A stretch of 64,000 nucleotides of DNA from NCBI RefSeq assembly GCF_002868715.1, contig NZ_PKLZ01000002.1, forward strand, positions 62,001-126,000. Reading direction: 5' to 3'. The position numbers were made by a program, and so were the translations under genes. Origin of the DNA: Kineobactrum sediminis. Its GTDB lineage: Bacteria; Pseudomonadota; Gammaproteobacteria; Pseudomonadales; Halieaceae. Under the pieces are notes generated by a model. It ran no database searches. It had not been told where the DNA came from and saw only the letters and a program-made list of their open reading frames with translations. Of this stretch, positions 54,718 to 62,885 are shown in pieces; position 1 is the stretch's first letter; every line of letters begins with the position of its first letter.

Positions 54718-55059
54718 TCAGCTTATTTCGAGCTGCCGCAACTGGTACATGGCGTCATCAATTTTGCGTTGCAGGCCCTCCAGTGCCTTGTGGTCAAGAT
54801 CTTCCGGTGCGCGGGGTTGCGCAATGGCACCATCCTGCTCCGAAGCCTGTAATAATTCATGGCTGATATTGAGCGCCGCCATGACGGCGATGCGTTCCAG
54901 GCCAATTACCTTGCCGCTGTTACGGATGGCGCGCATCTGTTTGTCCAGGTAGCGGGCAGAGGTTATCAGCTCTGCCTGTTGCTCTTCCGGACAGGCAACC
55001 TGGTATTCCTTGTCGAGAATATGTACTGAAAAGGTATTGGTGGTTGTCACAGGCTTCAC
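54718..55059 (-). CDS. zapA: Cell division protein ZapA
   Basis: Z-ring-associated protein that cross-links FtsZ filaments. The 113 residues have an N-terminal globular part (VSVHILDKEY-like SVHILDKEYQVACPEEQQAEL, shown as SVHILDKEYQVAC and PEEQQAEL) and a C-terminal coiled coil (LEGLQRKIDDAMYQLRQLE). RIAVMAALNISHELL is the conserved helix. It overlaps the ZapB-like gene by four bases and is followed by the 6S RNA gene. Confidence 0.95.
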   Translation of the reverse strand: MKPVTTTNTFSVHILDKEYQVACPEEQQAELITSARYLDKQMRAIRNSGKVIGLERIAVMAALNISHELLQASEQDGAIAQPRAPEDLDHKALEGLQRKIDDAMYQLRQLEIS

Positions 55060-55256
55060 TCCATAGATCGCAGTCGATCTATCATGGCTTCAACTTTTGA
55101 CCTGGCCAGTTCATTTTTATCGATCAGCTCTTGCCGCTCGCGCTGCCAGCCGCTACTTTCAGCCATAAGCCGTCTGTTTTCGCGATCGAGATCCCCACAG
55201 AGGGCAATGAGATCATCAATTTTGGACTCAAGTCTCTGGAGCGCGCTGTTTGCCAT
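55056..55256 (-). CDS. ZapB-like small coiled-coil protein (TIGR02449 family)
   Basis: A 66-residue protein that is almost entirely coiled coil: LQRLESKIDDLIALCGDLDR, ENRRLMAESSGWQRER, ELARSKVEAMIDRLRSME. Small coiled coils in this position upstream of zapA belong to the TIGR02449 family and are thought to help organise the Z ring, by analogy with ZapB. The overlap with zapA (ATGA) supports a joint role. Function is inferred from context. Confidence 0.85.
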   Translation of the reverse strand: MANSALQRLESKIDDLIALCGDLDRENRRLMAESSGWQRERQELIDKNELARSKVEAMIDRLRSME

Positions 55257-55429
55257 GAAGGTGTACTTGGGCTGGGTTCATTTAACGCTTACTATAGAGC
55301 TGGCTGCGGTACAGGTCAACGCAGTAAAAGTTTCTATATATCAATGGCCTGCCTTGCCTTTCGCAGTAATCAGTGGAGGTCCGGCAGCTGCCGGGGCCGC
55401 AGTGGCAGCCGGCACACGGGAGTTTACGC

Positions 55430-56041
55430 ATGTTTGACAGCCTGCCCGGCGAATCGGGTTTGTTTGATTTTGATGATATCGCCAACCAGTTACTGGAGCA
55501 GGGGGTGGACTGTTCGCCCTCGGAAATCCACGGGACCCTGGTGGGTATACTGGCCGCCGGCGCCGACGATGACGCCGGTGCCGGCCTCGACGCGCTCAAC
55601 CGGGCGCTTGATCTGGATCTGCACGGTGAACTGGCGGACCAGGTCATGCAGCTCTATGCGTTCAGCAGCACGGCCCTGCAGGATGATACCTTTGATTTCC
55701 AGCCTTTGTTGCCCGACGATGACGACGAGCTGGTTCTGCGCACGGAAGCGCTGGCCCAGTGGTGCCGTGGTTTCCTGGCAGGCTACGCCAGGGTGATTGC
55801 CCGCGCCGGTACCGCGGGTGAAAGCCTGCCGGGTGACAGCACTGAGGTCCTTCGGGATTTTGCCGCCATGGCCCAGGTCAGCGCCGACGACAGCGATGAG
55901 GACGACGAGGAAGCAGAGAACAGCTATGCCGAACTGGTTGAATACCTGCGCTTTGCCGCCCTCAATATTTACATGGACAGTTGCGCGCGCGGCGATGACA
56001 GAAAGCGGGCGGCACTACGCAAGCCGGGCCCGGTGCACTGA
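55430..56041 (+). CDS. ygfB: YecA/YgfB family protein (UPF0149)
   Basis: A 203-residue acidic protein of the YgfB family. ATG at 55430 follows GGGAG. Family features are SPSEIHGTLVGILAAGAD near the N-terminus, FQPLLPDDDDELVLRTEALA, a CRGFLAGYARV helix, and the C-terminal YAELVEYLRFAALNIYMD. In Pseudomonas aeruginosa YgfB influences ampDh3 expression and beta-lactam resistance; whether that holds here is unknown. It heads ygfB-pepP-ubiH-ubiI and is divergent from the zapA pair. Confidence 0.93.
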   Translation: MFDSLPGESGLFDFDDIANQLLEQGVDCSPSEIHGTLVGILAAGADDDAGAGLDALNRALDLDLHGELADQVMQLYAFSSTALQDDTFDFQPLLPDDDDELVLRTEALAQWCRGFLAGYARVIARAGTAGESLPGDSTEVLRDFAAMAQVSADDSDEDDEEAENSYAELVEYLRFAALNIYMDSCARGDDRKRAALRKPGPVH

Positions 56042-56101
56042 GGTCATGTCGCTGATGCTTCGGCAGTCCCGCACCAGGCGTCCCGAACGGGAAGGTAACT
56101 G

Positions 56102-57424
56102 ATGAAAATCAGCAAACCGGAGTTTGCACGCCGGCGACGTCGATTGATGGGGCTTATGGAGCCCAACAGCATCGCGATTATCCCCTCTGCGAGCGAGCAG
56201 CTGCGCAGTCGGGACACCAGTTACCCATTTCGTCAGGACAGTGATTTTCATTACCTGTGCGGCTTCCCGGAGCCCGAGGCGGTATTGGTACTGATGCCCG
56301 AGCGGGAGCACGGGGAATTCGTGCTGTTCTGTCGCGAGCGTGATATGGCCATGGAGCTCTGGCACGGTTATCGGGCCGGTCCCGAGGGTGCCTGTTCAGG
56401 TTACGGTGCGGACGACGCTTTCCCGATCAGTGACATAGACGACATTCTCCCGGGATTGATCGAAGGCCGCGAGCGCGTGTATTACTCCATGGGCCGCAGT
56501 GCCGGGTTCGACCACCGGATCATGGCCTGGGTCAACCAGATCCGCAGCAAGGAAGCCAGCGGCGCAGTTCCGCCGGGTGAATTTACCGACCTGGACCACA
56601 TGCTGCACGATTTGCGGCTGAAAAAAAGCGCAGCCGAATTGCGGCTGATGCAGCGCGCAGGCGACATCACTGCGGCCGCCCATTGTCGGGCAATGCGCAA
56701 CGCCCGCGCCGGCCTGTACGAATATCAGCTTGAAGCAGACATGCTGCACGAGTTCGCCCGGGGCGGCGCCCGGTTTCCGGCCTATCCCAGTATTGTCGGT
56801 AGCGGTCCCAACAGCTGTATTCTGCATTACACTGAAAACGCCCGCGCCATGCGCTCGGGGGAGCTGGTGCTGATTGATGCGGGGTGTGAATACCAGTGCT
56901 ACGCCGCAGATGTCACCCGTACCTTTCCGGTGAGTGGCCGCTTCAGCTCCCCACAGCGGGCAATTTACATGATTGTACTGGAGGCGCAGCTGGCTGCGAT
57001 CAACGCCATTTACCCGGGCAATCACTGGAATGCCCCTCACCAGGCTACCCTTGAAGTGATTACCCGCGGGCTGCGCGATCTGGGCCTGCTGCAGGGGGAG
57101 GTGGATGAGCTCATTGAGCAGGAGGCCTACCGTGAATTTTACATGCACCGGGCGGGACACTGGCTGGGGCTGGATGTGCACGACGTTGGGGATTACCAGG
57201 TTGCGGGCGAGTGGCGCCAGCTGGAAGCCGGCATGGTGCTGACCGTTGAGCCCGGTATCTACATTGCACCGGACAACTCCCGTGTTGCGCCTCGCTGGCG
57301 CGGTATTGGCGTGCGCATAGAGGATGATGTGGTGGTTACTGCGAGCGGACATCATGTCCTGACGGATAATGCGCCACGGCATCCCGACCAAATCGAGGCG
57401 CTGATGGCAGCGGGCGCATCGTGA
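56102..57424 (+). CDS. pepP: Xaa-Pro aminopeptidase (aminopeptidase P)
   Basis: Manganese metallopeptidase removing an N-terminal residue before proline. The 440 residues include the creatinase N-terminal domain (SKPEFARRRRRLMGLM-like start, SYPFRQDSDFHYLCGFPEP) and the pita-bread catalytic domain. Metal ligands are the aspartates in LIDAGCEYQCYAADVTRTFP, the histidine in HRAGHWLGLDVHD, and the glutamates in LTVEPGIYI and GIGVRIEDDVVV. Its stop overlaps the ubiH GTG start, the standard order in gammaproteobacteria. Confidence 0.96.
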   Translation: MKISKPEFARRRRRLMGLMEPNSIAIIPSASEQLRSRDTSYPFRQDSDFHYLCGFPEPEAVLVLMPEREHGEFVLFCRERDMAMELWHGYRAGPEGACSGYGADDAFPISDIDDILPGLIEGRERVYYSMGRSAGFDHRIMAWVNQIRSKEASGAVPPGEFTDLDHMLHDLRLKKSAAELRLMQRAGDITAAAHCRAMRNARAGLYEYQLEADMLHEFARGGARFPAYPSIVGSGPNSCILHYTENARAMRSGELVLIDAGCEYQCYAADVTRTFPVSGRFSSPQRAIYMIVLEAQLAAINAIYPGNHWNAPHQATLEVITRGLRDLGLLQGEVDELIEQEAYREFYMHRAGHWLGLDVHDVGDYQVAGEWRQLEAGMVLTVEPGIYIAPDNSRVAPRWRGIGVRIEDDVVVTASGHHVLTDNAPRHPDQIEALMAAGAS

Positions 57425-58665
57425 GCGGGCAGCGCGACGTTGTTATCGCAGGGGGCGGCATGGCCGGCATCAGTCTCGCCCTGCAATTGGGGCAGGTGTT
57501 ACCGGCCAGTACCCGCATCTGCCTGGTGGAAGGGTTCGCCCTGCCGCCTGCCTCGGCCTCCGTGCCGGATTACCATCCCTCTTTTGACGCCCGTTCGACA
57601 GCGCTGAGCTATAGCTCACAACGCATTTACCAGGACATGGGTGTGTGGCCCGCATTGCAGCGCTGGTTGTGCCCGATTGACACCATCCATGTTTCCAGTC
57701 GCGGCCATTTCGGCAGCACTGAGCTTCGGGCCTCTGATCATGCGTGGCCGGCGCTCGGTCACGTTGTAGAGAACCCCTGGCTGGGTCGGGCCCTGCTGCA
57801 TACATTGCAACAACAGGGGCGGGTAGAATTATTGAATCCGGCCACGGTTGTAGCAGCCACCCCTGTCGCGGGGGGAGTAGACCTGCGCCTCGAAGGCGCA
57901 GCTCCGGCCGCCTTGCGCACCTCCCTGCTGGTACTGGCAGATGGCACCGAGTCCGGCCTGCGCAAAAGCCTGGGCGTGGTTGCGGAAGAAAAAAATTATC
58001 GCCAGCATGCCCTGGTCTGCAATGTCGCGTTTGCCGAACCCCATCGCGGTTGCGCCTATGAACGCTTTACCGCTCAGGGGCCGCTGGCGCTGCTGCCACT
58101 GTTGCCGGTAAGCGGAGCGGAGCACCGCAGCGGGCTGGTGTGGACCCTGCCTCCGGAGCAGGCCGCCTTACTACAGGCCTGCTCCGAGGAAGAATTCCAG
58201 CGCGCGCTGCAGCAGCGTTTCGGTTACCGCCTCGGGCGAGTCACGCAGGTGGGTGAGCGCCACAGCTATCCGCTTTCTTTGCGCCATTGCGAGGAACAGG
58301 TGCGGGCGGGCATTGTGGTAATGGGCAACGCCGCCCATACCCTGCACCCGGTTGCCGGCCAGGGATTTAATCTGGCCCTGCGCGATATTGCAGCGCTGGG
58401 TTCGGTGCTGGCGGCGGCAGCTGACGCGGGCGTGGCTCCCGGTTCATTGCCGGTATTGCAGCGTTACTGGCAGCGGCAACGCAGGGATCAGCAGAAAACA
58501 ATCCAGTTCAGTGATCGGCTGCCGGCACTGTTTATGCAATCCAGCCCCCTGGTCGGGCTGGCCCGGGACCTGGCGCTCTCCGGCCTGGACTGGGTTGCAC
58601 CCTTGAAACGTGCATTTGTTCGGCACGCGGCCGGCATACAGGCGATGGAAGGTGCGGATGGCTGA
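57421..58665 (+). CDS. ubiH: 2-octaprenyl-6-methoxyphenol hydroxylase UbiH
   Basis: FAD monooxygenase of aerobic ubiquinone synthesis (C6-type hydroxylation). The GTG start overlaps the pepP stop. The 414 residues show the FAD-binding VIAGGGMAGISLALQLGQ, DARSTALSYSSQRIYQ, LVLADGTESGLRKSLG and the second FAD motif GNAAHTLHPVAGQGFNLALRD. It is assigned as UbiH, not UbiI, from gene order (pepP-ubiH-ubiI) and the closer fit of the DARSTALS segment. It is cytosolic and acts at the membrane-associated Ubi complex. Confidence 0.92.
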   Translation: MSGQRDVVIAGGGMAGISLALQLGQVLPASTRICLVEGFALPPASASVPDYHPSFDARSTALSYSSQRIYQDMGVWPALQRWLCPIDTIHVSSRGHFGSTELRASDHAWPALGHVVENPWLGRALLHTLQQQGRVELLNPATVVAATPVAGGVDLRLEGAAPAALRTSLLVLADGTESGLRKSLGVVAEEKNYRQHALVCNVAFAEPHRGCAYERFTAQGPLALLPLLPVSGAEHRSGLVWTLPPEQAALLQACSEEEFQRALQQRFGYRLGRVTQVGERHSYPLSLRHCEEQVRAGIVVMGNAAHTLHPVAGQGFNLALRDIAALGSVLAAAADAGVAPGSLPVLQRYWQRQRRDQQKTIQFSDRLPALFMQSSPLVGLARDLALSGLDWVAPLKRAFVRHAAGIQAMEGADG

Positions 58666-59878
58666 TCCCCAGTATTACGATATTGCGATTGTCGGTGGCG
58701 GCATCGCCGGCAGTGCACTGGCGCTGGCGCTATCCGGCCAGGGCCTTGCACTGACGGTAGTGGAGGCGGGGTCCCCGCCTCCCGCGACACTTCCGGATGC
58801 GGTCGGGCTTGAGCACTTTGATCCCCGGGTGGTGGCGCTGAACCCCCAATCGCGGGCGCTGCTGCAGCAATGGGGGGCTTGGCAGGGAATCGAGGACTAT
58901 CGCAGTTGTGCCTACCGGCACATGACCGTCTGGGACGCCGAAGGTACCGGCGCCATCGATTTTGACAGTGCTGACATTGGCGCCGGGGCGCTGGGTTATA
59001 TCGTTGAAAATCGCGCCCTGCTGCGGTCCCTGGCGGGGCGCCTGGACAGCTGTAACGACGTGCAGCTGAGACCGTCCGAGCGTTTGCGCAACTGTATGCC
59101 CCAGGCAAATAACAACTTTTTGCTGGAGCTTGCCTCCGGTGCCCGCCTGCAGGCACCGCTGGTGGTGGCAGCCGACGGTGCCCTGTCCCGGGTACGCGAC
59201 CTGTTCGGGTTTGCCACCCGTGAGTGGGACTATGGCCATCACGCCATTGTCGCCACGGTACAGGTGGAAAGCAGTCACAATGCGACCGCCTGGCAGCGCT
59301 TTTTGCCCTCCGGGCCCCTGGCGTTCCTGCCCCTGCCCGGTGGGGAGCAGGGCCATTTTTGCTCTATTGTCTGGTCGCTGCAATCATCCCGGGTTGAAGA
59401 GGTCATGGCGCTGTCCGACAGTGAGTTCTGCGCCGCCCTGGGCGCGGCTTTTGAGCATCGGCTGGGCGGGATATCCGGATGTTCCCGGCGTCACGCATTT
59501 CCGCTGCGTCAGCGCCATGCTACGCATTATGTGCAACCCGGAGTCGCACTGGTGGCGGATGCAGCACATACTATTCATCCCCTGGCGGGTCAGGGGATCA
59601 ACCTCGGCCTGCAGGATGTATCGGTGCTTGCGGAAGAGGTGCTGCGGGCCAGGCAGCGTGGCCTGCAACCGGGAAGTCTTCCTGTACTGCACCGCTACCA
59701 GCGTCGGCGCAAAGGTGAAAACCTGGCCATGATGGCGGCGATGGAAGGCTTTAAACGATTGTTCGAGCAGCCGGCACTGCCGTTGCGCTGGTTGCGTAAC
59801 GCCGGCATGCGCGGCGTCAACCAGGCCCGTCCCCTGAAGCGCCAGTTGATGCGCCATGCGATGGGTATGGTGGATTAG
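58658..59878 (+). CDS. ubiI: Ubiquinone biosynthesis C5 hydroxylase UbiI (VisC)
   Basis: Second FAD monooxygenase in the pair, 406 residues from the ATG at 58658, which overlaps ubiH by eight bases. Motifs are DIAIVGGGIAGSALALALSG, DPRVVALNPQSRALLQQWGA, VVAADGALSRVRDLFG, and ADAAHTIHPLAGQGINLGLQD. The C-terminus RPLKRQLMRHAMGMVD is typical of UbiH/I/F proteins. Having both genes implies oxygen-dependent ubiquinone synthesis, consistent with an aerobe. UbiI versus UbiF cannot be fully separated by eye. Confidence 0.88.
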   Translation: MADPQYYDIAIVGGGIAGSALALALSGQGLALTVVEAGSPPPATLPDAVGLEHFDPRVVALNPQSRALLQQWGAWQGIEDYRSCAYRHMTVWDAEGTGAIDFDSADIGAGALGYIVENRALLRSLAGRLDSCNDVQLRPSERLRNCMPQANNNFLLELASGARLQAPLVVAADGALSRVRDLFGFATREWDYGHHAIVATVQVESSHNATAWQRFLPSGPLAFLPLPGGEQGHFCSIVWSLQSSRVEEVMALSDSEFCAALGAAFEHRLGGISGCSRRHAFPLRQRHATHYVQPGVALVADAAHTIHPLAGQGINLGLQDVSVLAEEVLRARQRGLQPGSLPVLHRYQRRRKGENLAMMAAMEGFKRLFEQPALPLRWLRNAGMRGVNQARPLKRQLMRHAMGMVD

Positions 59879-59921
59879 CGCTTAACCGGGACCATTGCAG
59901 CATCGGCTGTGCAGGTCGGCG

Positions 59922-59949
59922 TTGTGTTTCAGCGGCCGACGGTTAGAAT
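59922..59949 (+). promoter_or_regulatory. Candidate promoter of gcvH
   Basis: TTGTGT (59922-59927), a 16-base spacer and TAGAAT (59944-59949), 53 bases before the gcvH ATG in the 124-base gap after ubiI. No glycine riboswitch-like element was recognised there. Confidence 0.45.
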
Positions 59950-60002
59950 GTGCGGCATTTCCAGCGCCGATTCCGCCCGGAACCTTTTTGAGAGGATACA
60001 TC

Positions 60003-60392
60003 ATGAGCCAGACACCCAGTGAACTGAAGTATGCCAGCAGCCATGAATGGGCTCGCCTGGAAGAGGATGGCACAGTCACCATCGGCATCTCCGATCACGC
60101 CCAGGAGGCTTTGGGAGACGTGGTGTTTGTTGAACTGCCCGAGCTGGGAGACAGGCTGGCGGCAGGTGATGAGGCCGGGGTGGTGGAATCTGTAAAGGCC
60201 GCGTCCGATATCTATGCGCCAATCGGTGGTGAAGTGATTGCGATAAACGACGCGCTGGAAGATGAGCCGGAGACGGTCAACAGTGACCCCTACAATGACG
60301 GTTGGTTTTTCAGGCTCCAGCCCGACGACACGACTGAACTTGAAAACCTGCTTGGAGCGGAAGATTACGCTGAACACTGTGCCGAAGAATGA
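60003..60392 (+). CDS. gcvH: Glycine cleavage system H protein
   Basis: Lipoyl carrier that shuttles the aminomethyl group between the P, T and L proteins. ATG at 60003 after GAGAGGA gives 129 residues, the normal size. The lipoyl-attachment lysine is in [36 protein letters not shown] and [14 protein letters not shown] are family-typical. In E. coli the neighbouring ubiI gene is followed by gcvT, gcvH and gcvP; here only gcvH is next to ubiI, so gcvT and gcvP must lie elsewhere. Confidence 0.97.
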   Translation: MSQTPSELKYASSHEWARLEEDGTVTIGISDHAQEALGDVVFVELPELGDRLAAGDEAGVVESVKAASDIYAPIGGEVIAINDALEDEPETVNSDPYNDGWFFRLQPDDTTELENLLGAEDYAEHCAEE

Positions 60393-60432
60393 TACGGCTC
60401 CGTCCGGCGTTTCCGGACCAGGCGAGGCGGTC

Positions 60433-61641
60433 ATGACCACACCAATGGCCGATCTATTTCTGCGACCGGGAGCCGATCGCCGGGTGCGCGGCGGTCATGT
60501 CTGGGTCTATTCCAATGAGATCGACACCCAGCGCAGCCCTCTGTCCGCTTTCGTTGCGGGTGACGCGGTTGCGGTGCGCAAGGCCGATGGTGGTTTGCTG
60601 GGCTCCGCTTACATGGAGCCCCAGGCACTGATCTGTGCGCGGTTATATGCGCCCGGGCACGAGCAGCCACTGGATACGCTCTGGCTGCAGGCGCTTCTGG
60701 TGCGGGCGCTTGCAGGGCGCGAAGCGCTTTTCAAAGAGCCTTATTATCGCCTGGTCTACGGTGACAGTGATGGTATCCCCGGCCTGGTGGTTGACCGTTT
60801 TGGCCAATACCTCGTGCTGCAGTTTCACAACGCGGGCATTGAACGTTACGAAGCGGAGATTGTGCAGGCGCTGGTGGTGCTGCTGCAGCCACTGGGCATT
60901 CTGTTGCGGGCGGATAACCGCAGTCGCAGGGAGCAGGGCCTGGAGGATCGGGTCGAGGTTGTTTTTGGCGAGGTGCCCGACGAAGTGACCTTGCAGGAAA
61001 ACGGGGTCCCTTTTCTGGCCCCGGTAGTCGAGGGCCAGAAGACGGGCTGGTTCTACGACCATCGCATGGCACGCGCCCGCCTGGCGGACTATGCACCGGG
61101 CAAGCGGGTACTCGATGTTTACAGTTACCTCGGTGGCTGGGGCATACAGGCGGCAATGTCTGGCGCCAGTTCGGTCTGTTGCATCGACAGCTCGGCACGC
61201 GCGCTGGACGGAGTGCTCGCCAATGCCCGGCTGAACGATGTTGAGGATAAAGTCTCTGTTTTGCAGGGTGCGGCCACGGAGATGCTGCAGACCCTGCATA
61301 AGCAGGGCCGCCGCTTTGACCTGGTGATCCTTGATCCGCCCGCCTTTATCCAGAGGCGCAAGGATATCAAAAAGGGTATCAAGGCCTACCAGCGCATCAA
61401 CGAGCTTGGCCTGAACCTGCTGGAACCCGATGGCGTGCTCATCTCGGGCTCCTGCTCAATGCACCTGGCACGCTCCGACCTGATGCTGGCCCTGCAGGGC
61501 GCGGCCCGGCGCAGCGGCTGTGAAGTGCGCGTTCTGGAGCAGGGTGGCCAGGGACCGGATCATCCCGTGCACCCCCTGATCCCGGAAACGGATTACCTGA
61601 AGTCTGTTTTCGTCCGCAAACTCAGTCCCGCAGGGATATGA
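60433..61641 (+). CDS. rlmI: 23S rRNA (cytosine-C5)-methyltransferase, RlmI-like
   Basis: SAM-dependent enzyme expected to form m5C1962 in 23S rRNA. ATG at 60433 gives 402 residues; MADLF twelve bases later is an alternative. A PUA domain at the N-terminus (ADRRVRGGHVWVYSNEID) is followed by a central domain with YRLVYGDSDGIPGLVVDRFG. The methyltransferase fold has KRVLDVYSYLGGWGIQAAMS, DLVILDPPAFIQRRKDI and the cysteine motif SGSCSMHL. It lies 40 bases after gcvH and is convergent with the HAD gene. Confidence 0.92.
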   Translation: MTTPMADLFLRPGADRRVRGGHVWVYSNEIDTQRSPLSAFVAGDAVAVRKADGGLLGSAYMEPQALICARLYAPGHEQPLDTLWLQALLVRALAGREALFKEPYYRLVYGDSDGIPGLVVDRFGQYLVLQFHNAGIERYEAEIVQALVVLLQPLGILLRADNRSRREQGLEDRVEVVFGEVPDEVTLQENGVPFLAPVVEGQKTGWFYDHRMARARLADYAPGKRVLDVYSYLGGWGIQAAMSGASSVCCIDSSARALDGVLANARLNDVEDKVSVLQGAATEMLQTLHKQGRRFDLVILDPPAFIQRRKDIKKGIKAYQRINELGLNLLEPDGVLISGSCSMHLARSDLMLALQGAARRSGCEVRVLEQGGQGPDHPVHPLIPETDYLKSVFVRKLSPAGI

Positions 61642-62278
61642 CCGGCCAGCCGGCCTCGGCCGCTCTCGCCCTGAGCGTGGGGTCCGGATCAACGGCAATC
61701 GCGTAATCCACCTGTTCCAGTAACGGCAGGTCATTGTGGGAATCACTGTAAAACCAGGTGCCCGCGAGAGGCATTGCGCGTTGTTCGAGCCAGGCTTGCA
61801 GCCGCAACACCTTGCCGCCGTGATACGACGGTATGCCGGTGGGCTCACCGGTATACCGGCCAGCCACGATTTCTGCCTCGCAGGCCAGTAACTCCTCAAT
61901 ACCCAGTGCATCGACGATGGGGCGGGTAATGAAATGATTGGTAGCCGTGATTACCAGTAACTGGTGGCCCTGGCGACGATGGCTTTCAATCAGGGCCAGG
62001 CCTCTGGGGAGTATGAGGGGCTGGATTTTTTCGCGCATGAACTGGCGGTGCAGGGGCGCCAGCTGTTCCGGCGAGCGGCCCCGCAGTGGTCCCAACGCAA
62101 AGCGCAGGTAAGCCTGTATGTCGAGTTTGCCGGCCTGGTAGGCTCGGTAGAAGCGTTCATTCTCATCGGCAAAGCTGTCGCTGTCTACCAGCCCCTGCTC
62201 GCAGAGGAATTGTCCCCACAGGTGGTCACTGTCTCCCGCTATCAGCGTATTGTCGAGATCGAAAATGGCAAGTGTCAT
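61622..62278 (-). CDS. HAD-IB family phosphatase
   Basis: A 218-residue HAD-superfamily hydrolase of the IB subfamily (SerB-like cap). The nucleophile motif is [15 protein letters not shown] at residues 4-18. Motif II is [12 protein letters not shown], a lysine follows ([10 protein letters not shown]), and motif III is [21 protein letters not shown]. The start at 62278 is chosen; the longer frame overlaps rppH. A homologue sits next to rppH-ptsP in Pseudomonas. It could act on a phosphorylated metabolite such as histidinol phosphate or phosphoserine; the substrate is unknown. Confidence 0.9.
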   Translation of the reverse strand: MTLAIFDLDNTLIAGDSDHLWGQFLCEQGLVDSDSFADENERFYRAYQAGKLDIQAYLRFALGPLRGRSPEQLAPLHRQFMREKIQPLILPRGLALIESHRRQGHQLLVITATNHFITRPIVDALGIEELLACEAEIVAGRYTGEPTGIPSYHGGKVLRLQAWLEQRAMPLAGTWFYSDSHNDLPLLEQVDYAIAVDPDPTLRARAAEAGWPVISLRD

Positions 62279-62390
62279 GTGGTCTCCGCGTGCAATGAAG
62301 CAGGATAACGTGCCTGCGGATGGGAGTAAATTTCTCAGGGGCGGCAAAGTGTGGAACAATGGGCGGCCTGTTAATGAGAGTAATAAGAAG

Positions 62391-62885
62391 GTGATTGATA
62401 CAGACGGCTTCAGGCCCAATGTTGGTATTATGCTGGCGAACGATGCGGGCCAGCTGTTATGGGCGCGGCGTATCGGCGGCAGGGATGCCTGGCAGTTTCC
62501 GCAGGGCGGTATAAATACCGGTGAATCTGCCGAGCAGGCACTGTTTCGCGAACTCGAGGAAGAAGTCGGGCTTGCCGCCGACACCGTGAAAGTGGTGGCG
62601 GCGACACGCGGCTGGCTTCGTTACCGCCTGCCGAGAAGGTTTCTGCGTGCGGGGGAGAACCCGGTTTGCATCGGCCAGAAACAGAAATGGTTCCTGCTGC
62701 ACATGCTGGCCCAGGACGACGCGGTCCGGCTCGACGGCACCGGCAAGCCGGAGTTTGACCACTGGCAGTGGGTCAGTTACTGGTATCCCCTCAATCAGGT
62801 GGTGTCTTTCAAACGCGAGGTCTATCGCAAGGCGCTCAAGGAACTGGCCCCCAGGCTGGGACGGATCACTCGCGAGGGCGGCTGA
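62391..62885 (+). CDS. rppH: RNA pyrophosphohydrolase RppH
   Basis: Nudix enzyme that removes pyrophosphate from the 5' end of transcripts and triggers decay. A GTG at 62391 ([15 protein letters not shown]) matches the family start, giving 164 residues. The Nudix box runs [20 protein letters not shown] followed by VGL (G-x5-E-x7-REUxEExGU). [14 protein letters not shown] and [17 protein letters not shown] are RppH-typical. It overlaps ptsP (TGATG), as in many gammaproteobacteria, and is divergent from the HAD gene. Confidence 0.95.
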   Translation: MIDTDGFRPNVGIMLANDAGQLLWARRIGGRDAWQFPQGGINTGESAEQALFRELEEEVGLAADTVKVVAATRGWLRYRLPRRFLRAGENPVCIGQKQKWFLLHMLAQDDAVRLDGTGKPEFDHWQWVSYWYPLNQVVSFKREVYRKALKELAPRLGRITREGG

